Notes: generated by a model from the letters alone, not told the origin. A stretch of 64,000 nt of DNA from Chitinophaga pinensis (GCA_945892775.1 CAMDDP010000010.1:1-64000); one strand, 5' to 3'; counted from the stretch's first letter, positions 1 to 10,289 are shown. A program made the numbers and translations.

Positions 1-472
1 AAAATGTTATCTCAATTATTTCCAGTTTCATTTTCCCATTCGGAATGGTTATCTCCACCACTTCACCAACTACTTTTCCTAACAAGCCTTGTCCGATTGG
101 CGAACCAACAGAAATTTTTCCAATTTTAATATCTGCTTCCTTCTCAGAAACTAATGTGAAATAATGTTGCGTTTTTGTAGCCATATTTTTAACTTTCACT
201 TTTGAAAGTATCATAACCTTGCTATTATCCATTTTACTAATATCAACCAATTTTGAATTAGCCAGTGTTGTTTCTAATTGGTTAATTTTCATTTCCAACA
301 TTCCCTGCGCATCCTTTGCAGCATCATATTCAGCATTTTCTGATAAATCACCTTTATCTCTTGCATCAGAAATTGCTTTTGAAATTTCAGCACGCCCCTT
401 TGTCCTGAGCACTATAATTTCTTTCTTCAGCTTTTCAAGGCCTTCCTCTGTAAAATAGTGTGTTTCAGACAT
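1..472 (-). CDS. greA: Transcription elongation factor GreA (C-terminal end at window edge)
   Basis: GreA rescues backtracked RNA polymerase by stimulating cleavage of the transcript 3' end. The minus-strand frame opens at the ATG at 472 and reads MSETHYFTEEGLEKLKKEI, then the family hallmark GDLSENAEYDAAK, whose acidic residues sit at the tip of the coiled coil. It ends with a C-terminal FKBP-like domain (VGSPIGQGLLGKVVGEVVEI). The frame is still open at base 2 after 157 codons, which is the usual GreA length, so only the stop codon is probably missing. The 30 bases upstream hold a terminator for the preceding gene, so greA probably has its own start or uses read-through. Confidence 0.95.
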   Translation of the reverse strand, partial: MSETHYFTEEGLEKLKKEIIVLRTKGRAEISKAISDARDKGDLSENAEYDAAKDAQGMLEMKINQLETTLANSKLVDISKMDNSKVMILSKVKVKNMATKTQHYFTLVSEKEADIKIGKISVGSPIGQGLLGKVVGEVVEITIPNGKMKLEIIEITF

Positions 473-501
473 TATACTTGGTTGTTGATTAATAAAAAGA
501 A

Positions 502-529
502 AAACGCTTCAATTTTAATTGAAGCGTTT
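502..529 (-). terminator. Rho-independent terminator of the PorV-like operon
   Basis: A perfect 13-bp inverted repeat (arms 502-514 and 517-529) lies 27 bases past the stop codon of the gene ending at 556. On the minus strand it is followed by the T-rich tail TTTCTTTTTATT. It separates the three-gene surface-protein operon from greA. Confidence 0.85.
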
Positions 530-555
530 GTTATGCTATTTAAGTGATTGTAAAA

Positions 556-1626
556 TTACAAATTAATTCGAGCCCCCAAAGTATGCGTTCCACCCCATGG
601 ATTTGATGCACGATAGGAATAATCAAGAGCAACAGTTGCTCCATTTTTTTTCATCGGCAATTCATAAGTGAATCCACCGGCTAACCCAGTATAAGCATTA
701 GTTCGGGCTGCTTCTTCAAGCAATCCAGCTTCGTAATTATATCCTACGCGAACCATGAACTCATCTTTTAAAGAATACTCCATTCCTGCTCCAACGTTAT
801 CACGTTGAAAGGAATGAGATGTAAAATTTGCTGCAATAGTCACCCGATGTGTGGTTTTATTTTCTCCATTTTGTTTTCCAAAGTGCAAGTCATAAGAAGC
901 GCCAATATTAAGTAATGAGGGTAACTCAAACTGCTGAGACCTTTGAGAAACCGTTAACTGATAATCACCTTCAGCAGCATTCCCTTTGTAAGATAGCGCA
1001 TCACCTTGAAATTTAATTGGGGTACCAATATTTCGAAGTGAAATTCCAAATTTTACTCGATCATCATATTTTTTATCTCCTGTTTTATATTGAATCCCCG
1101 CATCAAATGAAAGTCCTGCAGCTTTTGCATCTGCTACACTTTCAGTAATTGCTCGAACTACAATGCCGCCATAAATACTATTTGAAAAACTTTTAGCATA
1201 AGCAATTCCTAAATTAAGAAATTGAGGATTAAAATTTCCCAAGCCACCTTCAGGTAAATTTACTGTGGTAACCATAATGTCGCCAAAACTCATAGCCATT
1301 AAATTTATTCCAAGAACTCCGCCCGATTTGCCAAGAGCCTGGCTAAAACCAAAAGCATTAATATTAATTCCAGTTCCATTTAAATAAATAGAATGAGAAA
1401 AAAGCGCTTCTGTTTTTGAAGTGAATGCTAATCCTGCAACATTCAGATTCATAGATTCCAATCCATGAACACTACTGGTATTTAATCCATGCCACCCACT
1501 GCTTCGAGCCCATGGATTAATAAGTAATTCATAAGCACCTGCTTGTCCGGCACGGTCTTTATTTCCTGCATATGCTGAAAGCATGCTTGCAAATAAAACG
1601 AAGCTAAAAATCGATATTTTTTTCAT
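556..1626 (-). CDS. PorV/PorQ-family outer-membrane beta-barrel protein
   Basis: The 356-residue protein starts with a signal peptide (about 1-20, ending SAYAG) and continues as alternating amphipathic strands typical of an outer-membrane barrel. The mature N-terminus with AGQAGAYELLINPWARSSG, a conserved VAGLAF element, and the end (HTLGARINL) fit the PorV/PorQ family. PorV shuttles T9SS cargo from the translocon to the surface attachment machinery. It is the last gene of an operon with a TonB-dependent receptor and a large secreted protein, 37 bases behind the latter, so it is more likely a dedicated paralogue than the housekeeping PorV. Family assignment is firm from pattern; the specific role is inferred. 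Confidence 0.75.
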   Translation of the reverse strand: MKKISIFSFVLFASMLSAYAGNKDRAGQAGAYELLINPWARSSGWHGLNTSSVHGLESMNLNVAGLAFTSKTEALFSHSIYLNGTGININAFGFSQALGKSGGVLGINLMAMSFGDIMVTTVNLPEGGLGNFNPQFLNLGIAYAKSFSNSIYGGIVVRAITESVADAKAAGLSFDAGIQYKTGDKKYDDRVKFGISLRNIGTPIKFQGDALSYKGNAAEGDYQLTVSQRSQQFELPSLLNIGASYDLHFGKQNGENKTTHRVTIAANFTSHSFQRDNVGAGMEYSLKDEFMVRVGYNYEAGLLEEAARTNAYTGLAGGFTYELPMKKNGATVALDYSYRASNPWGGTHTLGARINL

Positions 1627-1663
1627 TTCCTTTTTTTTGGGATTTGATTACTATTTATTTTTT

Positions 1664-4600
1664 TTAGAAACTGTCGAAATCAGTAGGTCGCATGATGCCA
1701 AACCATTTTAATGTTTTTTCTCCAAGTTCACCGGCATTAATATGAATAATATAAACACCACTTGAAACAGGCACGCCTACATTATTTTTTAAGTCCCAAT
1801 CTATTGAGGTAATGGTTGCATCGTCACGCACAAATCGACGAATTAAAATTCCATCAATGCTAAAAATTGAGATGGTACATTTTTGAGGCAAATTGGTAAT
1901 CTTAACTCGGTTATCAGTTTGACTGCTTTCGTAACCACTATAAGCATAGTAAGGATTTGGAACAATGTTAATAGTATCCAAAGCATTTTTTGCAGTTGTT
2001 GCATCACCTTTTACAGCAGCTAAATCTTTTGTATTGAAAGTATATCTTGGATATCCTCCGTTTGTTTCAGCATTGCCTGTATGGAAAATTGAATACGATT
2101 TATTAACCCAAATAAACAAGGTTGTTTCGGTAGGAATCAATCCATCTGCAAAAGATTTTAATTTAAATCCAGGAGCCAATAAGGGCATGCTTACCCATTC
2201 AATCTTTTTATATGTGTTAGGAGCATTAATTGGATTTAAATCTCCCGTCGAATTCAAAGAAAGATTATCACGGAAATAAACATCTTCATCATATCTAGTT
2301 TTTGCAATATAAATATAATGGCGACCACCGAACGATAATTCACCTGTATTAGAGAAGTAATTTGAAGTCGGATTCCAAATCATATCCGCACCATTTTCAC
2401 CAATATTTCTTGAATCTTCAGAAAACATAATATTTAATCGTGTTCCGGTTTCTAAATCAATTGCATACCCTGGGAAATAAGAATAACCTTTTGACATTGG
2501 ATCAGTTAAACTTATTGTTTGATAGGTTCCATCTAAATTTAAAGATCCATGATTCCGAATACTCATTTTTGGTGCAAGCCCTTCAGCTAAATTTTTCTCT
2601 GGTTGCGCTTCCAATACAATACAATGAGTCCATTTTGTTTTATCAGAGGTAAAAACAATTTTAACACTTGGTAAGCTATCTAAACGATTTTGAATTCGAG
2701 TAGAATTGTTTGACCAAATAGGCCCATAGTCAAGATCTTGTGAGCAGAGTCGGTAAGGTGCCCAAGTTCTGTTAATAATGTTTTCAAAATCCTGATTATC
2801 GTCTTCTCCTACATAATCTGGATGATCAGCTCCAGTTGTATTAAATGTTCCGGAACGAATCCAGTTTAAGTCATCTTCCCCTTCCTGATCTGGTATACCA
2901 CTCAACCAAGTAGTTTGTGGCTCAGCAAATGTGATTGACGACTCAATAAATCCATTGTTATCATTTGCACTAAGACTGCCAGGATTTCTTACCTGATTAA
3001 CATAAACTGATAGGCCCCAATCAAGAATCATTTGTTCATTTACAACATTAATAGTAGTATCACTATAAACTACAGTTCCTGTTGTGAGATCAGTTAATTT
3101 CCAATAAGTGCCATTGTCTTTCATGATATTGGCAGTAGAAAGAGTATCAATCAAAGTCAATTCAAAATCAGATGATGGAACATTTTTGGGGTCAATTACC
3201 TTCACTCCAACTGGTCCACTCCCTCCAATATATTCAACGCGTGCATCGAAGCCATTTATTAAAATATTTGCAATTGAATTATCTGTGATATCTAATTTAA
3301 ACCCACCATTTCCTCTTCCTTCTTCACGAATAATTTGTGGGCCATCTCCATATTCCGAATTGGTAATTAATCCGTTAAATTCAGGCGATGGAATATGAGG
3401 AATTGCAGTATAAATTTTAGTGTTTTTTCTTCCCTGCAAATACTTGGTCTTCTGAATAGCTGAACCATTGTAGGCATAAGAAACTACCATGTAATAATAT
3501 TTCTTATGATTAATCAATCGTTTATCGCCACTTGCAAATGCATCATTCAAAAATTCAAAAGAATGTTGAATTCCTATGTTGGCTCCTGCTACTTTCAAAG
3601 TTGGAACATCGGTTTCCAATGTTGGATCATAAGTAAAATTAACAACCTTTGATATCCCATCTTTAATATCACACTGAGCAACCAAACGAGATTTAGAAGG
3701 GTCGCCTAATTCCTGGGCACTAACCTGTGTATTTATTAATTGAAATACCTGGTACCCTTGGAAGCCATAAATAGAATCAGGATCTCCCACCGCAACAAGT
3801 ATTGGATCAGAGTCTTTATATTTTTCAATGTCTTTATTAAAAGTATTAATCAAGTTGAAAATTAAAGTTTTATCCAATTCCACAATTTTAACATCTGGTG
3901 CTTTGGGTCCATCAAGAATTTTAAAATTTGAATCGAATAAGGCCTGCGCTTTATCATCAGCAGTTTGTAATAGATTAAAACTTGGACAAGGGTAAGTTCC
4001 CACCGGAGGACGCACCCAAACAACTCCAATAATAATTTCGTTGCTTGCTCCAGGCATTAGTTTAAATGCACCCGATGATTGTACAAATCGGCGATCGGCT
4101 GCAGTATTATTCTCAGCACATTCCGACCAACCAGTTGGGTCATTTGGTACTCCTGGAAAAACATATTTTGTTGGGACTGATCCGCCATAAGCATTACCGC
4201 CATCAGTAAATGGAGTTCCATCCTTCCATGAACCAGATAAATAACCATAGAAATGAGATGCATTTTCAGGGTTTCCTATTACAGTAAAATCATTGTTGTA
4301 ATAAAGGAAAGACGACATTCCCAACTCTTCTCCATTCTCATCAAGTGGACCTTTAAAATAATCGACACCTAATAATGGTGGTTGATCTCCATAACCAACA
4401 GGGCAAGGCTGATCATTTGCATCAGCATTATAAATAATTCCTAATCCTCTTGCAGTATCACAGCCAATATAATCATCAGTATAACACCCTAAGTCAGGAT
4501 CCACCCATTGTCCCATATAAACTGAGTCAAGAGTAGTAGTTGCTTTATTGAGCAATACATATTTATAAAAAGTCATATTGTCAATTTCATCTGTCGTCTT

Positions 4601-5392
4601 AAACGCAAATGCAAGAGTTTGAATTTCCATTCCAATTGCCTGGCCACCAGTTTCTGTATGAATATTCCCCTTATCGTTATAAACCCACCAAATCATTTGG
4701 TCAGCATAATTCTGAAACTCAGAATTTATAACAGGAAAATCACCATAGGTTGGGTCATATTCTCCATTAGAATCATAATCAAAGAATGGTGCTAAATCTC
4801 TATTGCCTACAATTTGATTGTTGGGATTGTTCTTTGCTGGCCAATCTAAAATATTTGAAGGAATACTACTTGGGTCTAATGTAGAAACACCTGGAACAGT
4901 AAAGTGAGATTTGAATTCATCAATTTCAGATCCTAAAACCTGCCATTGTTTATCAAAGTCAGTACAGGTTGCCTGATCTACCTCTCCATTAGCGTCAAGT
5001 GGTCCTGGGTAAAAATCATTACCATTTTGACGGTAAGTACCAGCCGCTACTTTTAATTGTCCACCTAAATCAATTCCACCGATCCAAACTGCTCCTGCAA
5101 ATAATGAACTCACGCGCGGGTCAGTACTTCCAACCGGAACTTTTGGGACCTCATATTTTGCATCGCTATTTAAATCCCACCACATATCACCCCCATTAAA
5201 TAACCTAGCTCGAACATTATTAATGTTCAAGTCTATTTGAGAAGTAGCAGGTTTACAATCACCAGCCTCCACCTTATGAGTTTGTTCAACTTTATGTGGC
5301 AGCCCAATATTTTCGCGTGCTGTTGAAATAGTTGCAATTGCAATCAAAACTGATGCAAGGGCAATCTGTTTGGTAAAATTTTTCATAATCAT
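1664..5392 (-). CDS. Large T9SS-type secreted surface protein
   Basis: A 1242-residue protein with a signal peptide (start MIMKNFTKQIALASVL; predicted cleavage near residue 25). The mature N-terminus carries a conserved block (NNVRARLFNGGDMWWDL, then SLFAGAVWIGG) that I know from large secreted Bacteroidota proteins of unknown function. The C-terminal 100 residues form an FlgD-like/T9SS-type immunoglobulin fold (NIVPNPYYA, then SGVYIIHI) but end in GIMRPTDFDSF, not the lysine-rich end of ordinary type A sorting domains. It lies 17 bases behind the TonB-dependent receptor and 37 ahead of the PorV-like gene, which suggests a dedicated exporter or anchoring set. No enzymatic motif was recognised. 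Function unknown. Confidence 0.7.
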   Translation of the reverse strand: MIMKNFTKQIALASVLIAIATISTARENIGLPHKVEQTHKVEAGDCKPATSQIDLNINNVRARLFNGGDMWWDLNSDAKYEVPKVPVGSTDPRVSSLFAGAVWIGGIDLGGQLKVAAGTYRQNGNDFYPGPLDANGEVDQATCTDFDKQWQVLGSEIDEFKSHFTVPGVSTLDPSSIPSNILDWPAKNNPNNQIVGNRDLAPFFDYDSNGEYDPTYGDFPVINSEFQNYADQMIWWVYNDKGNIHTETGGQAIGMEIQTLAFAFKTTDEIDNMTFYKYVLLNKATTTLDSVYMGQWVDPDLGCYTDDYIGCDTARGLGIIYNADANDQPCPVGYGDQPPLLGVDYFKGPLDENGEELGMSSFLYYNNDFTVIGNPENASHFYGYLSGSWKDGTPFTDGGNAYGGSVPTKYVFPGVPNDPTGWSECAENNTAADRRFVQSSGAFKLMPGASNEIIIGVVWVRPPVGTYPCPSFNLLQTADDKAQALFDSNFKILDGPKAPDVKIVELDKTLIFNLINTFNKDIEKYKDSDPILVAVGDPDSIYGFQGYQVFQLINTQVSAQELGDPSKSRLVAQCDIKDGISKVVNFTYDPTLETDVPTLKVAGANIGIQHSFEFLNDAFASGDKRLINHKKYYYMVVSYAYNGSAIQKTKYLQGRKNTKIYTAIPHIPSPEFNGLITNSEYGDGPQIIREEGRGNGGFKLDITDNSIANILINGFDARVEYIGGSGPVGVKVIDPKNVPSSDFELTLIDTLSTANIMKDNGTYWKLTDLTTGTVVYSDTTINVVNEQMILDWGLSVYVNQVRNPGSLSANDNNGFIESSITFAEPQTTWLSGIPDQEGEDDLNWIRSGTFNTTGADHPDYVGEDDNQDFENIINRTWAPYRLCSQDLDYGPIWSNNSTRIQNRLDSLPSVKIVFTSDKTKWTHCIVLEAQPEKNLAEGLAPKMSIRNHGSLNLDGTYQTISLTDPMSKGYSYFPGYAIDLETGTRLNIMFSEDSRNIGENGADMIWNPTSNYFSNTGELSFGGRHYIYIAKTRYDEDVYFRDNLSLNSTGDLNPINAPNTYKKIEWVSMPLLAPGFKLKSFADGLIPTETTLFIWVNKSYSIFHTGNAETNGGYPRYTFNTKDLAAVKGDATTAKNALDTINIVPNPYYAYSGYESSQTDNRVKITNLPQKCTISIFSIDGILIRRFVRDDATITSIDWDLKNNVGVPVSSGVYIIHINAGELGEKTLKWFGIMRPTDFDSF

Positions 5393-5409
5393 TAATTCTT
5401 TTTCTTCTT

Positions 5410-8400
5410 TTAGAAATCAAATGACAATCCGCAACGAATTCTACGGGGTAGAGTGTAATTGCCTGGATTGTTAATTCTTATTGAGTACTGATCTAAAAAT
5501 GCTTCTTGATTTAGTTGTGTTTCCAATGATTGTTGACCAACTGCAGAAGATAAATAACCATCGTCGTCAGGATTTCCAGTATATGGATAAACGCTAAGGA
5601 TATTCTTTGTGTTTAATGCATTTTCAATCAATATATATCCATTAATGTAAAATGGATTTGCATCATTTCCAGCCTTTCCTATTTTAAAATTTTTATCAAT
5701 TTTTAAATCAATTCTAAAAGTCCAAGGTAAACGAGCACCATTTAGAGTTCCTTTCAAAGTTGATTGAGTAGCTACTCCAGAAAGACCAGCTGGGGTAGGG
5801 TTACTTTGACGAGTATATGGAGTACCAGAACCTCCAGTAAAAATCATATCAAGTCCAGTATTAGCAAAAATTGGAGTATTATTTTTTCCAATAACTGGCC
5901 CATTGTATTTATCTCCTTCGCCATAACGATAATCAAAAATAGTAGATATGGTATGCCGCTGGTCATAGTTTAAAGGTGTTATTGTTTTTAAACTTGGATT
6001 GGTTTCGTTGATTAAACCACCAGAAGAACCTTGGTCTGAACCTGTACCATCTGCAAATTGTAAAGTGTAGTTTACTTCCATGCGAATATTATTGGTGCGA
6101 CGCATTTCGTAAGACACTAAAAATGATTTAGCAGTTCCAAAATCCTCATTACCAAAGGTTGTATAATTAGTTGGATAAGAATAAAAATACTTTTTAATCT
6201 GCACTTGATTTTTAAACTCACGATAAAGTCCTGAAATAGAGAGTGAAGAATTTTTTCCCAATGCCTGTTGAAATCCAACTTGGTAATCAATAGTTTTTTC
6301 AGGTTTCAAATTTGGGTTTTGAAGTGTAGAATTTACAGCTATTGACTGCAAGAAATAATAATTGAACGGACTTCCACGATTGGCAGTAGGGCGCTGAGAT
6401 AGAACATCATAATGTGCAAAGAAAAGTGCAACATCACTGATTGGAAATGAGAAAGCAATACGAGGCATTAAAGTATATTGAGGATCATAATCTTTAAATG
6501 CATCAGGAGTTACAATTAAACTATCGGTGCTTGAGCTAGTTAAATAAGGGGCAATTTTACCTGTTGAAGTTGCCAATGCAATCACTTGCGGATTTGAAAC
6601 TTCGGTGCCATCAACATTGTACCAAGTATTTCCATTTCTATATCCAACAATTTCTTTCGGATCAGTAGCATTATCTACATACACCACATAATCAGTTCCG
6701 ATAGATGAAGGATGAGAAACTGCCGTTCCATTTATTTCGGAAACTTCAGATGCAGTTCTTGCTGGATATAAAAGATATGGATCTTTTAATACTTTCTGAT
6801 TCGCATCATAATAATCAACCCGCAACCCAATATTAAAAATCAAATCTTTAAAATTAAATTTATCTTGGATATACCCAGCAACATAAGTCGGACGATAAGC
6901 CCCAATTTTTCTTGGGTAAAATTCATCCTCCAAATTTTTCTTGAAGAAATCATCAAAACTTGGTTGTTTCTTTAAAACATTTCCAAGATAATCATACCCA
7001 TAATAACTAACGTACGCGCTTCCATTGTTAAATAATTCATCGGGGCTGAACATATCTAACGAAAGTGTGGAGGGGTCTAACTCATCTACATTTATATAAT
7101 CAGTTCCGCGCGGATCCAATCCTAATTTATCACGGAGACTTAAATCAAAATAGGCTTGATCATTTCCCACTAAACGATTGTAATTAATTGTATCTTGAAA
7201 AACTCCAAATTCATCATAAACCAATATTGGATTTTTAGTGTCAAGATTTAATAGATGCTTATTTGCTAATTGTCTTGCCAATCCCCACAATCCTATAGGT
7301 GCAACAGTATAGGCTCGATCGGCCCGTTGCTCATATTCAATTCCAAATTCAATAGCGTGACGATTTTTTTCACCTTTTATTTTCGAAGGACGAACAATAT
7401 CTACAGAACTATAAAAAGCCAACCGATATTGATCATTATTGGTACGACCAAATGTTCCTATTGGAGATCCCGTGTTTCCCCACATTGAATAAACTGAGGA
7501 TGGCCCATCGCCATTTAACAACCCACCACCTGAAGATATATCAGAAAGAGAAGAATAATATAGAAATTGATTGTCGAGACTTTCATCCTGCAGACCATAA
7601 ACTCCATTAATTGGATCGCTGCCTGCAAGTTGATAATACTGCTTGGTATAATTACCCATCAAACTGTTTTCAGCTCCGGGAGTAAAAGTGACCAAAGTAT
7701 CTCTATATCCAGCAAGTATTAAACCACTATAAATTTTAGGAACGCCATTTTCCCAAACCGTATCCTGACCAGGGAAATAAATAGGGGTACGATAGGTTTT
7801 AAAATTACCAATATGGCCATATTTAAATGCGTCAAATCCTTTATCCTTGTCTTCAAATTTTCTTAAAAATTTGCTGTAATCGACCTGAATACTATAATAA
7901 GCATTTTGAAAAACCGAAGCAGTTTTTTCAGTTGCTGTTGTTCCATCCGAAGTGTTTTTATTGGAACCAAATCGTTGCGTAAATCTTACGAAACCGCGAT
8001 AAGTTAAGTCTTGAAAAAATGGAGCTGTAGCAGGTGTGAAAATCTGATTAGTAAATCCATTGGAAAGAAACTGAGAATAGTTAGCGTTTCCTCCCACAGT
8101 GATATTAATAAAGTCGCTTAACTTATAATCAATTTTTAACGACATACGGTAATTATTATCATTGGCATTTTGCATTGCTTTTATTTCTTGCAAATCGTTT
8201 TTGGTAATAAAAGATGCATTGGTTACAAAACCTTTTCCGATAGCGGAAGGGCGAAGTGGATTTTCCTGTAAATAAGTTAGCACGCTATCTTTTGCCTTCC
8301 AGTTTCCGACAGCCGATGGATCACCATCAATATTACCTTCATATTCAGCCGATAAAAAGAATCCTAATTTAGCATCTGAAGAATCTTGCTTGGTGCCTCG

Positions 8401-9201
8401 TGAGGACTTGTTTTTTGTAAACAAAGGCCCACTAAGATTTAAACTAGCCAGTTTGTACCCATAGGCATCAAGAAGGTATGAATTGCCTAATTCTAAACCA
8501 CCATGATAAAATTTTGATGGCCCTCTTGTTGTAATATTAATAATGCCACCAGTTGCATCGCCATATCTTGCGGGGATTCCTCCTGTAATTATTGTTAATT
8601 GTTCTATTGATGATGACGGAAGTGAGATTGAACCTCGCATTGGAATACCATCAACATAATATTTTTGCGCGTAACCTCTACCACCATTAACATTTAATCC
8701 AGCACCGGCATCAGATTGATAAACACCCGCTGTTTTTGCGGCTATGTTATTAGGATTACTTCTGCTTATGGCTGACTCCTTAATTTCTTTTTTTGACATC
8801 GTGCCTCCTGTTGAGGTCTTATCGGGATCAATCAATTTCTTTTCATAAACTATTTGTTCTACTAAGGTAACTCCGCCTGTTCCAAGGTTGACATTTAAAG
8901 GCGTAATCTTATCCGCATTTATTTGAATACCTGAAATTGAAGCAGAGGTAAAATTTAAACATGAAACCACTAAATCATATATTCCAGGTTGAATTGGTTT
9001 TATAATGTAGTTGCCATCAATATCAGCAACCGTACCTGTAACCTGTGTACCGCTCCGAAGTAAAACAACGGTCGCAAATTCAACCCCTTCCTTAGATTTT
9101 GAATTGGCATTTATAATTCGCCCCTGTAATTCACCAGTTTGAGCAAACAAAGTCGTCGCTGAGATAAATGTCAGAGAGATGAGTGATAAAAAATTTTTCA
9201 T
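5410..9201 (-). CDS. TonB-dependent receptor with CarboxypepD_reg N-terminal domain
   Basis: 1263 residues. Order of parts: signal peptide (1-20, ending TTLFAQ), a CarboxypepD_reg-like beta-sandwich (about 22-115, GELQGRIINA to LNVNLGTGG), a plug domain (about 140-240, with GVYQSDAGAGLNVNGGRG, YYVDGIPM, and ITGGIPARYGDATGGIINI), then a very long 22-strand-type barrel ending in an aromatic residue (CGLSFDF), as expected for BAM insertion. Such receptors pull substrates, or in some cases push surface proteins, across the outer membrane using TonB energy. It leads the operon with the 1242-residue secreted protein and the PorV-like protein, so it may act with them. No SusD partner is present, so a glycan-uptake (SusCD) role is not supported. 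Confidence 0.88.
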   Translation of the reverse strand: MKNFLSLISLTFISATTLFAQTGELQGRIINANSKSKEGVEFATVVLLRSGTQVTGTVADIDGNYIIKPIQPGIYDLVVSCLNFTSASISGIQINADKITPLNVNLGTGGVTLVEQIVYEKKLIDPDKTSTGGTMSKKEIKESAISRSNPNNIAAKTAGVYQSDAGAGLNVNGGRGYAQKYYVDGIPMRGSISLPSSSIEQLTIITGGIPARYGDATGGIINITTRGPSKFYHGGLELGNSYLLDAYGYKLASLNLSGPLFTKNKSSRGTKQDSSDAKLGFFLSAEYEGNIDGDPSAVGNWKAKDSVLTYLQENPLRPSAIGKGFVTNASFITKNDLQEIKAMQNANDNNYRMSLKIDYKLSDFINITVGGNANYSQFLSNGFTNQIFTPATAPFFQDLTYRGFVRFTQRFGSNKNTSDGTTATEKTASVFQNAYYSIQVDYSKFLRKFEDKDKGFDAFKYGHIGNFKTYRTPIYFPGQDTVWENGVPKIYSGLILAGYRDTLVTFTPGAENSLMGNYTKQYYQLAGSDPINGVYGLQDESLDNQFLYYSSLSDISSGGGLLNGDGPSSVYSMWGNTGSPIGTFGRTNNDQYRLAFYSSVDIVRPSKIKGEKNRHAIEFGIEYEQRADRAYTVAPIGLWGLARQLANKHLLNLDTKNPILVYDEFGVFQDTINYNRLVGNDQAYFDLSLRDKLGLDPRGTDYINVDELDPSTLSLDMFSPDELFNNGSAYVSYYGYDYLGNVLKKQPSFDDFFKKNLEDEFYPRKIGAYRPTYVAGYIQDKFNFKDLIFNIGLRVDYYDANQKVLKDPYLLYPARTASEVSEINGTAVSHPSSIGTDYVVYVDNATDPKEIVGYRNGNTWYNVDGTEVSNPQVIALATSTGKIAPYLTSSSTDSLIVTPDAFKDYDPQYTLMPRIAFSFPISDVALFFAHYDVLSQRPTANRGSPFNYYFLQSIAVNSTLQNPNLKPEKTIDYQVGFQQALGKNSSLSISGLYREFKNQVQIKKYFYSYPTNYTTFGNEDFGTAKSFLVSYEMRRTNNIRMEVNYTLQFADGTGSDQGSSGGLINETNPSLKTITPLNYDQRHTISTIFDYRYGEGDKYNGPVIGKNNTPIFANTGLDMIFTGGSGTPYTRQSNPTPAGLSGVATQSTLKGTLNGARLPWTFRIDLKIDKNFKIGKAGNDANPFYINGYILIENALNTKNILSVYPYTGNPDDDGYLSSAVGQQSLETQLNQEAFLDQYSIRINNPGNYTLPRRIRCGLSFDF

Positions 9202-9307
9202 GCCCTAAAAGTTTTGGTTTAAATTATTATTAAGCATTTCCATTTTGGAGGAGGACAAATTTAATCGCGATTTTGAATTATGGAACTAAGGTAAATTATT
9301 TTTAAAA

Positions 9308-9328
9308 GCACCTGCAAGTGTCAGGCAC
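9308..9328 (-). terminator. Likely terminator of the rsmA-dehydrogenase unit
   Basis: Minus-strand hairpin with 7-bp arms (9322-9328 and 9308-9314, two G-U pairs) followed by TTTTAAAAATAATT, 22 bases past the stop of the gene ending at 9351. The stem is short, so this is moderate evidence. Confidence 0.5.
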
Positions 9329-9350
9329 AATATTGACAAAACTTTTACAA

Positions 9351-10289
9351 TCATTCAAGCGAAGATATTTTGGATAAAAGCACTTCGGCAAATTTTTTTC
9401 TGGTGTAAAAACTCTTTCCTGCAACATGCGGTGTAAAAATTGTTTTATTGGTTTGTATTAATGCTTCAATAATAACCAATTCAATTGAAGATAGCGAAGA
9501 AAAATTTTCGTTTTCCAAAACATCGAGCCCAGCTCCTATCACTTTGTTATCTTTAATAGCTTGTAATAAGCAAGGAGTCTCTACTACTTTACCCCTTGAA
9601 GTATTAATAAAATAAATATTGTTTTTAAATTGTTGAAAGAAATTCCAGTTGGCAAGATGAAATGTCTCATCTGTTAATGGAACATGTAAACTAACTGCTT
9701 CGCATTGATTAAATAGATCTTTCATTTCACATTCCTTCACAAACTCATTACCAAAACCTGATTTGTATTTATCATAGGCGAGAACACTTACTCCAAACAT
9801 CTTTAATTTTTCTGCGAATGCCGAACCCGTATTTCCATAACCAATAATCCCTATTGTCATCCCTTCTAATTCATTTACCCTATTTTCTTCTACCTGCCAA
9901 TTCAATTTTTCAGTCTGTTTGGATGAGCGAACAATATTATGAGTAAGTGCCAATAACAATGCAAGTGCATGTTCACCCACGCTGTTACGATTTCCTTCAG
10001 GCGAATTAATGCACGCGATATTTTTTGATTTCGCAAATTCAACATCAACTATTTCCATTCCTGAACCTGCACGAGCAATCCATTTTAATCCGATTGCATT
10101 TTCAAGTGTGGATTTAAACAAAGTTGTTTTAGTAGTGATGATAATTCCTGTAAACTGATGAATGATTCGATCAACTTCTTCCTGTGAAATAAAAGCCCTA
10201 AAATCACATTCGTATCCAAGTTGCAGTAACCCTTGGATTAAAAGATCGTCAACTTTATCGGTAATTAAAACCCTACCCTTGGTTTCCAT
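9351..10289 (-). CDS. D-2-hydroxyacid dehydrogenase family protein (NAD-dependent)
   Basis: About 312 residues from the ATG at 10289 (METKGRVLITDKV). A longer reading to 10334 lies wholly inside rsmA and is unlikely. The NAD-binding Rossmann motif is IGIIGYGNTGSAFA with the acidic residue of LAYDKY following. The family's catalytic Arg (TSRGKVVE), Glu (in LDVLENEN) and His (TPHVAGKS) are all visible. This is the 3-phosphoglycerate dehydrogenase/lactate dehydrogenase superfamily, without the C-terminal ACT domain of many SerA enzymes. The start overlaps the 3' end of rsmA by 17 bases, so the two are translated from one message. Substrate cannot be read from sequence; serine synthesis is possible but unproven. 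Confidence 0.8.
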   Translation of the reverse strand: METKGRVLITDKVDDLLIQGLLQLGYECDFRAFISQEEVDRIIHQFTGIIITTKTTLFKSTLENAIGLKWIARAGSGMEIVDVEFAKSKNIACINSPEGNRNSVGEHALALLLALTHNIVRSSKQTEKLNWQVEENRVNELEGMTIGIIGYGNTGSAFAEKLKMFGVSVLAYDKYKSGFGNEFVKECEMKDLFNQCEAVSLHVPLTDETFHLANWNFFQQFKNNIYFINTSRGKVVETPCLLQAIKDNKVIGAGLDVLENENFSSLSSIELVIIEALIQTNKTIFTPHVAGKSFYTRKKFAEVLLSKISSLE

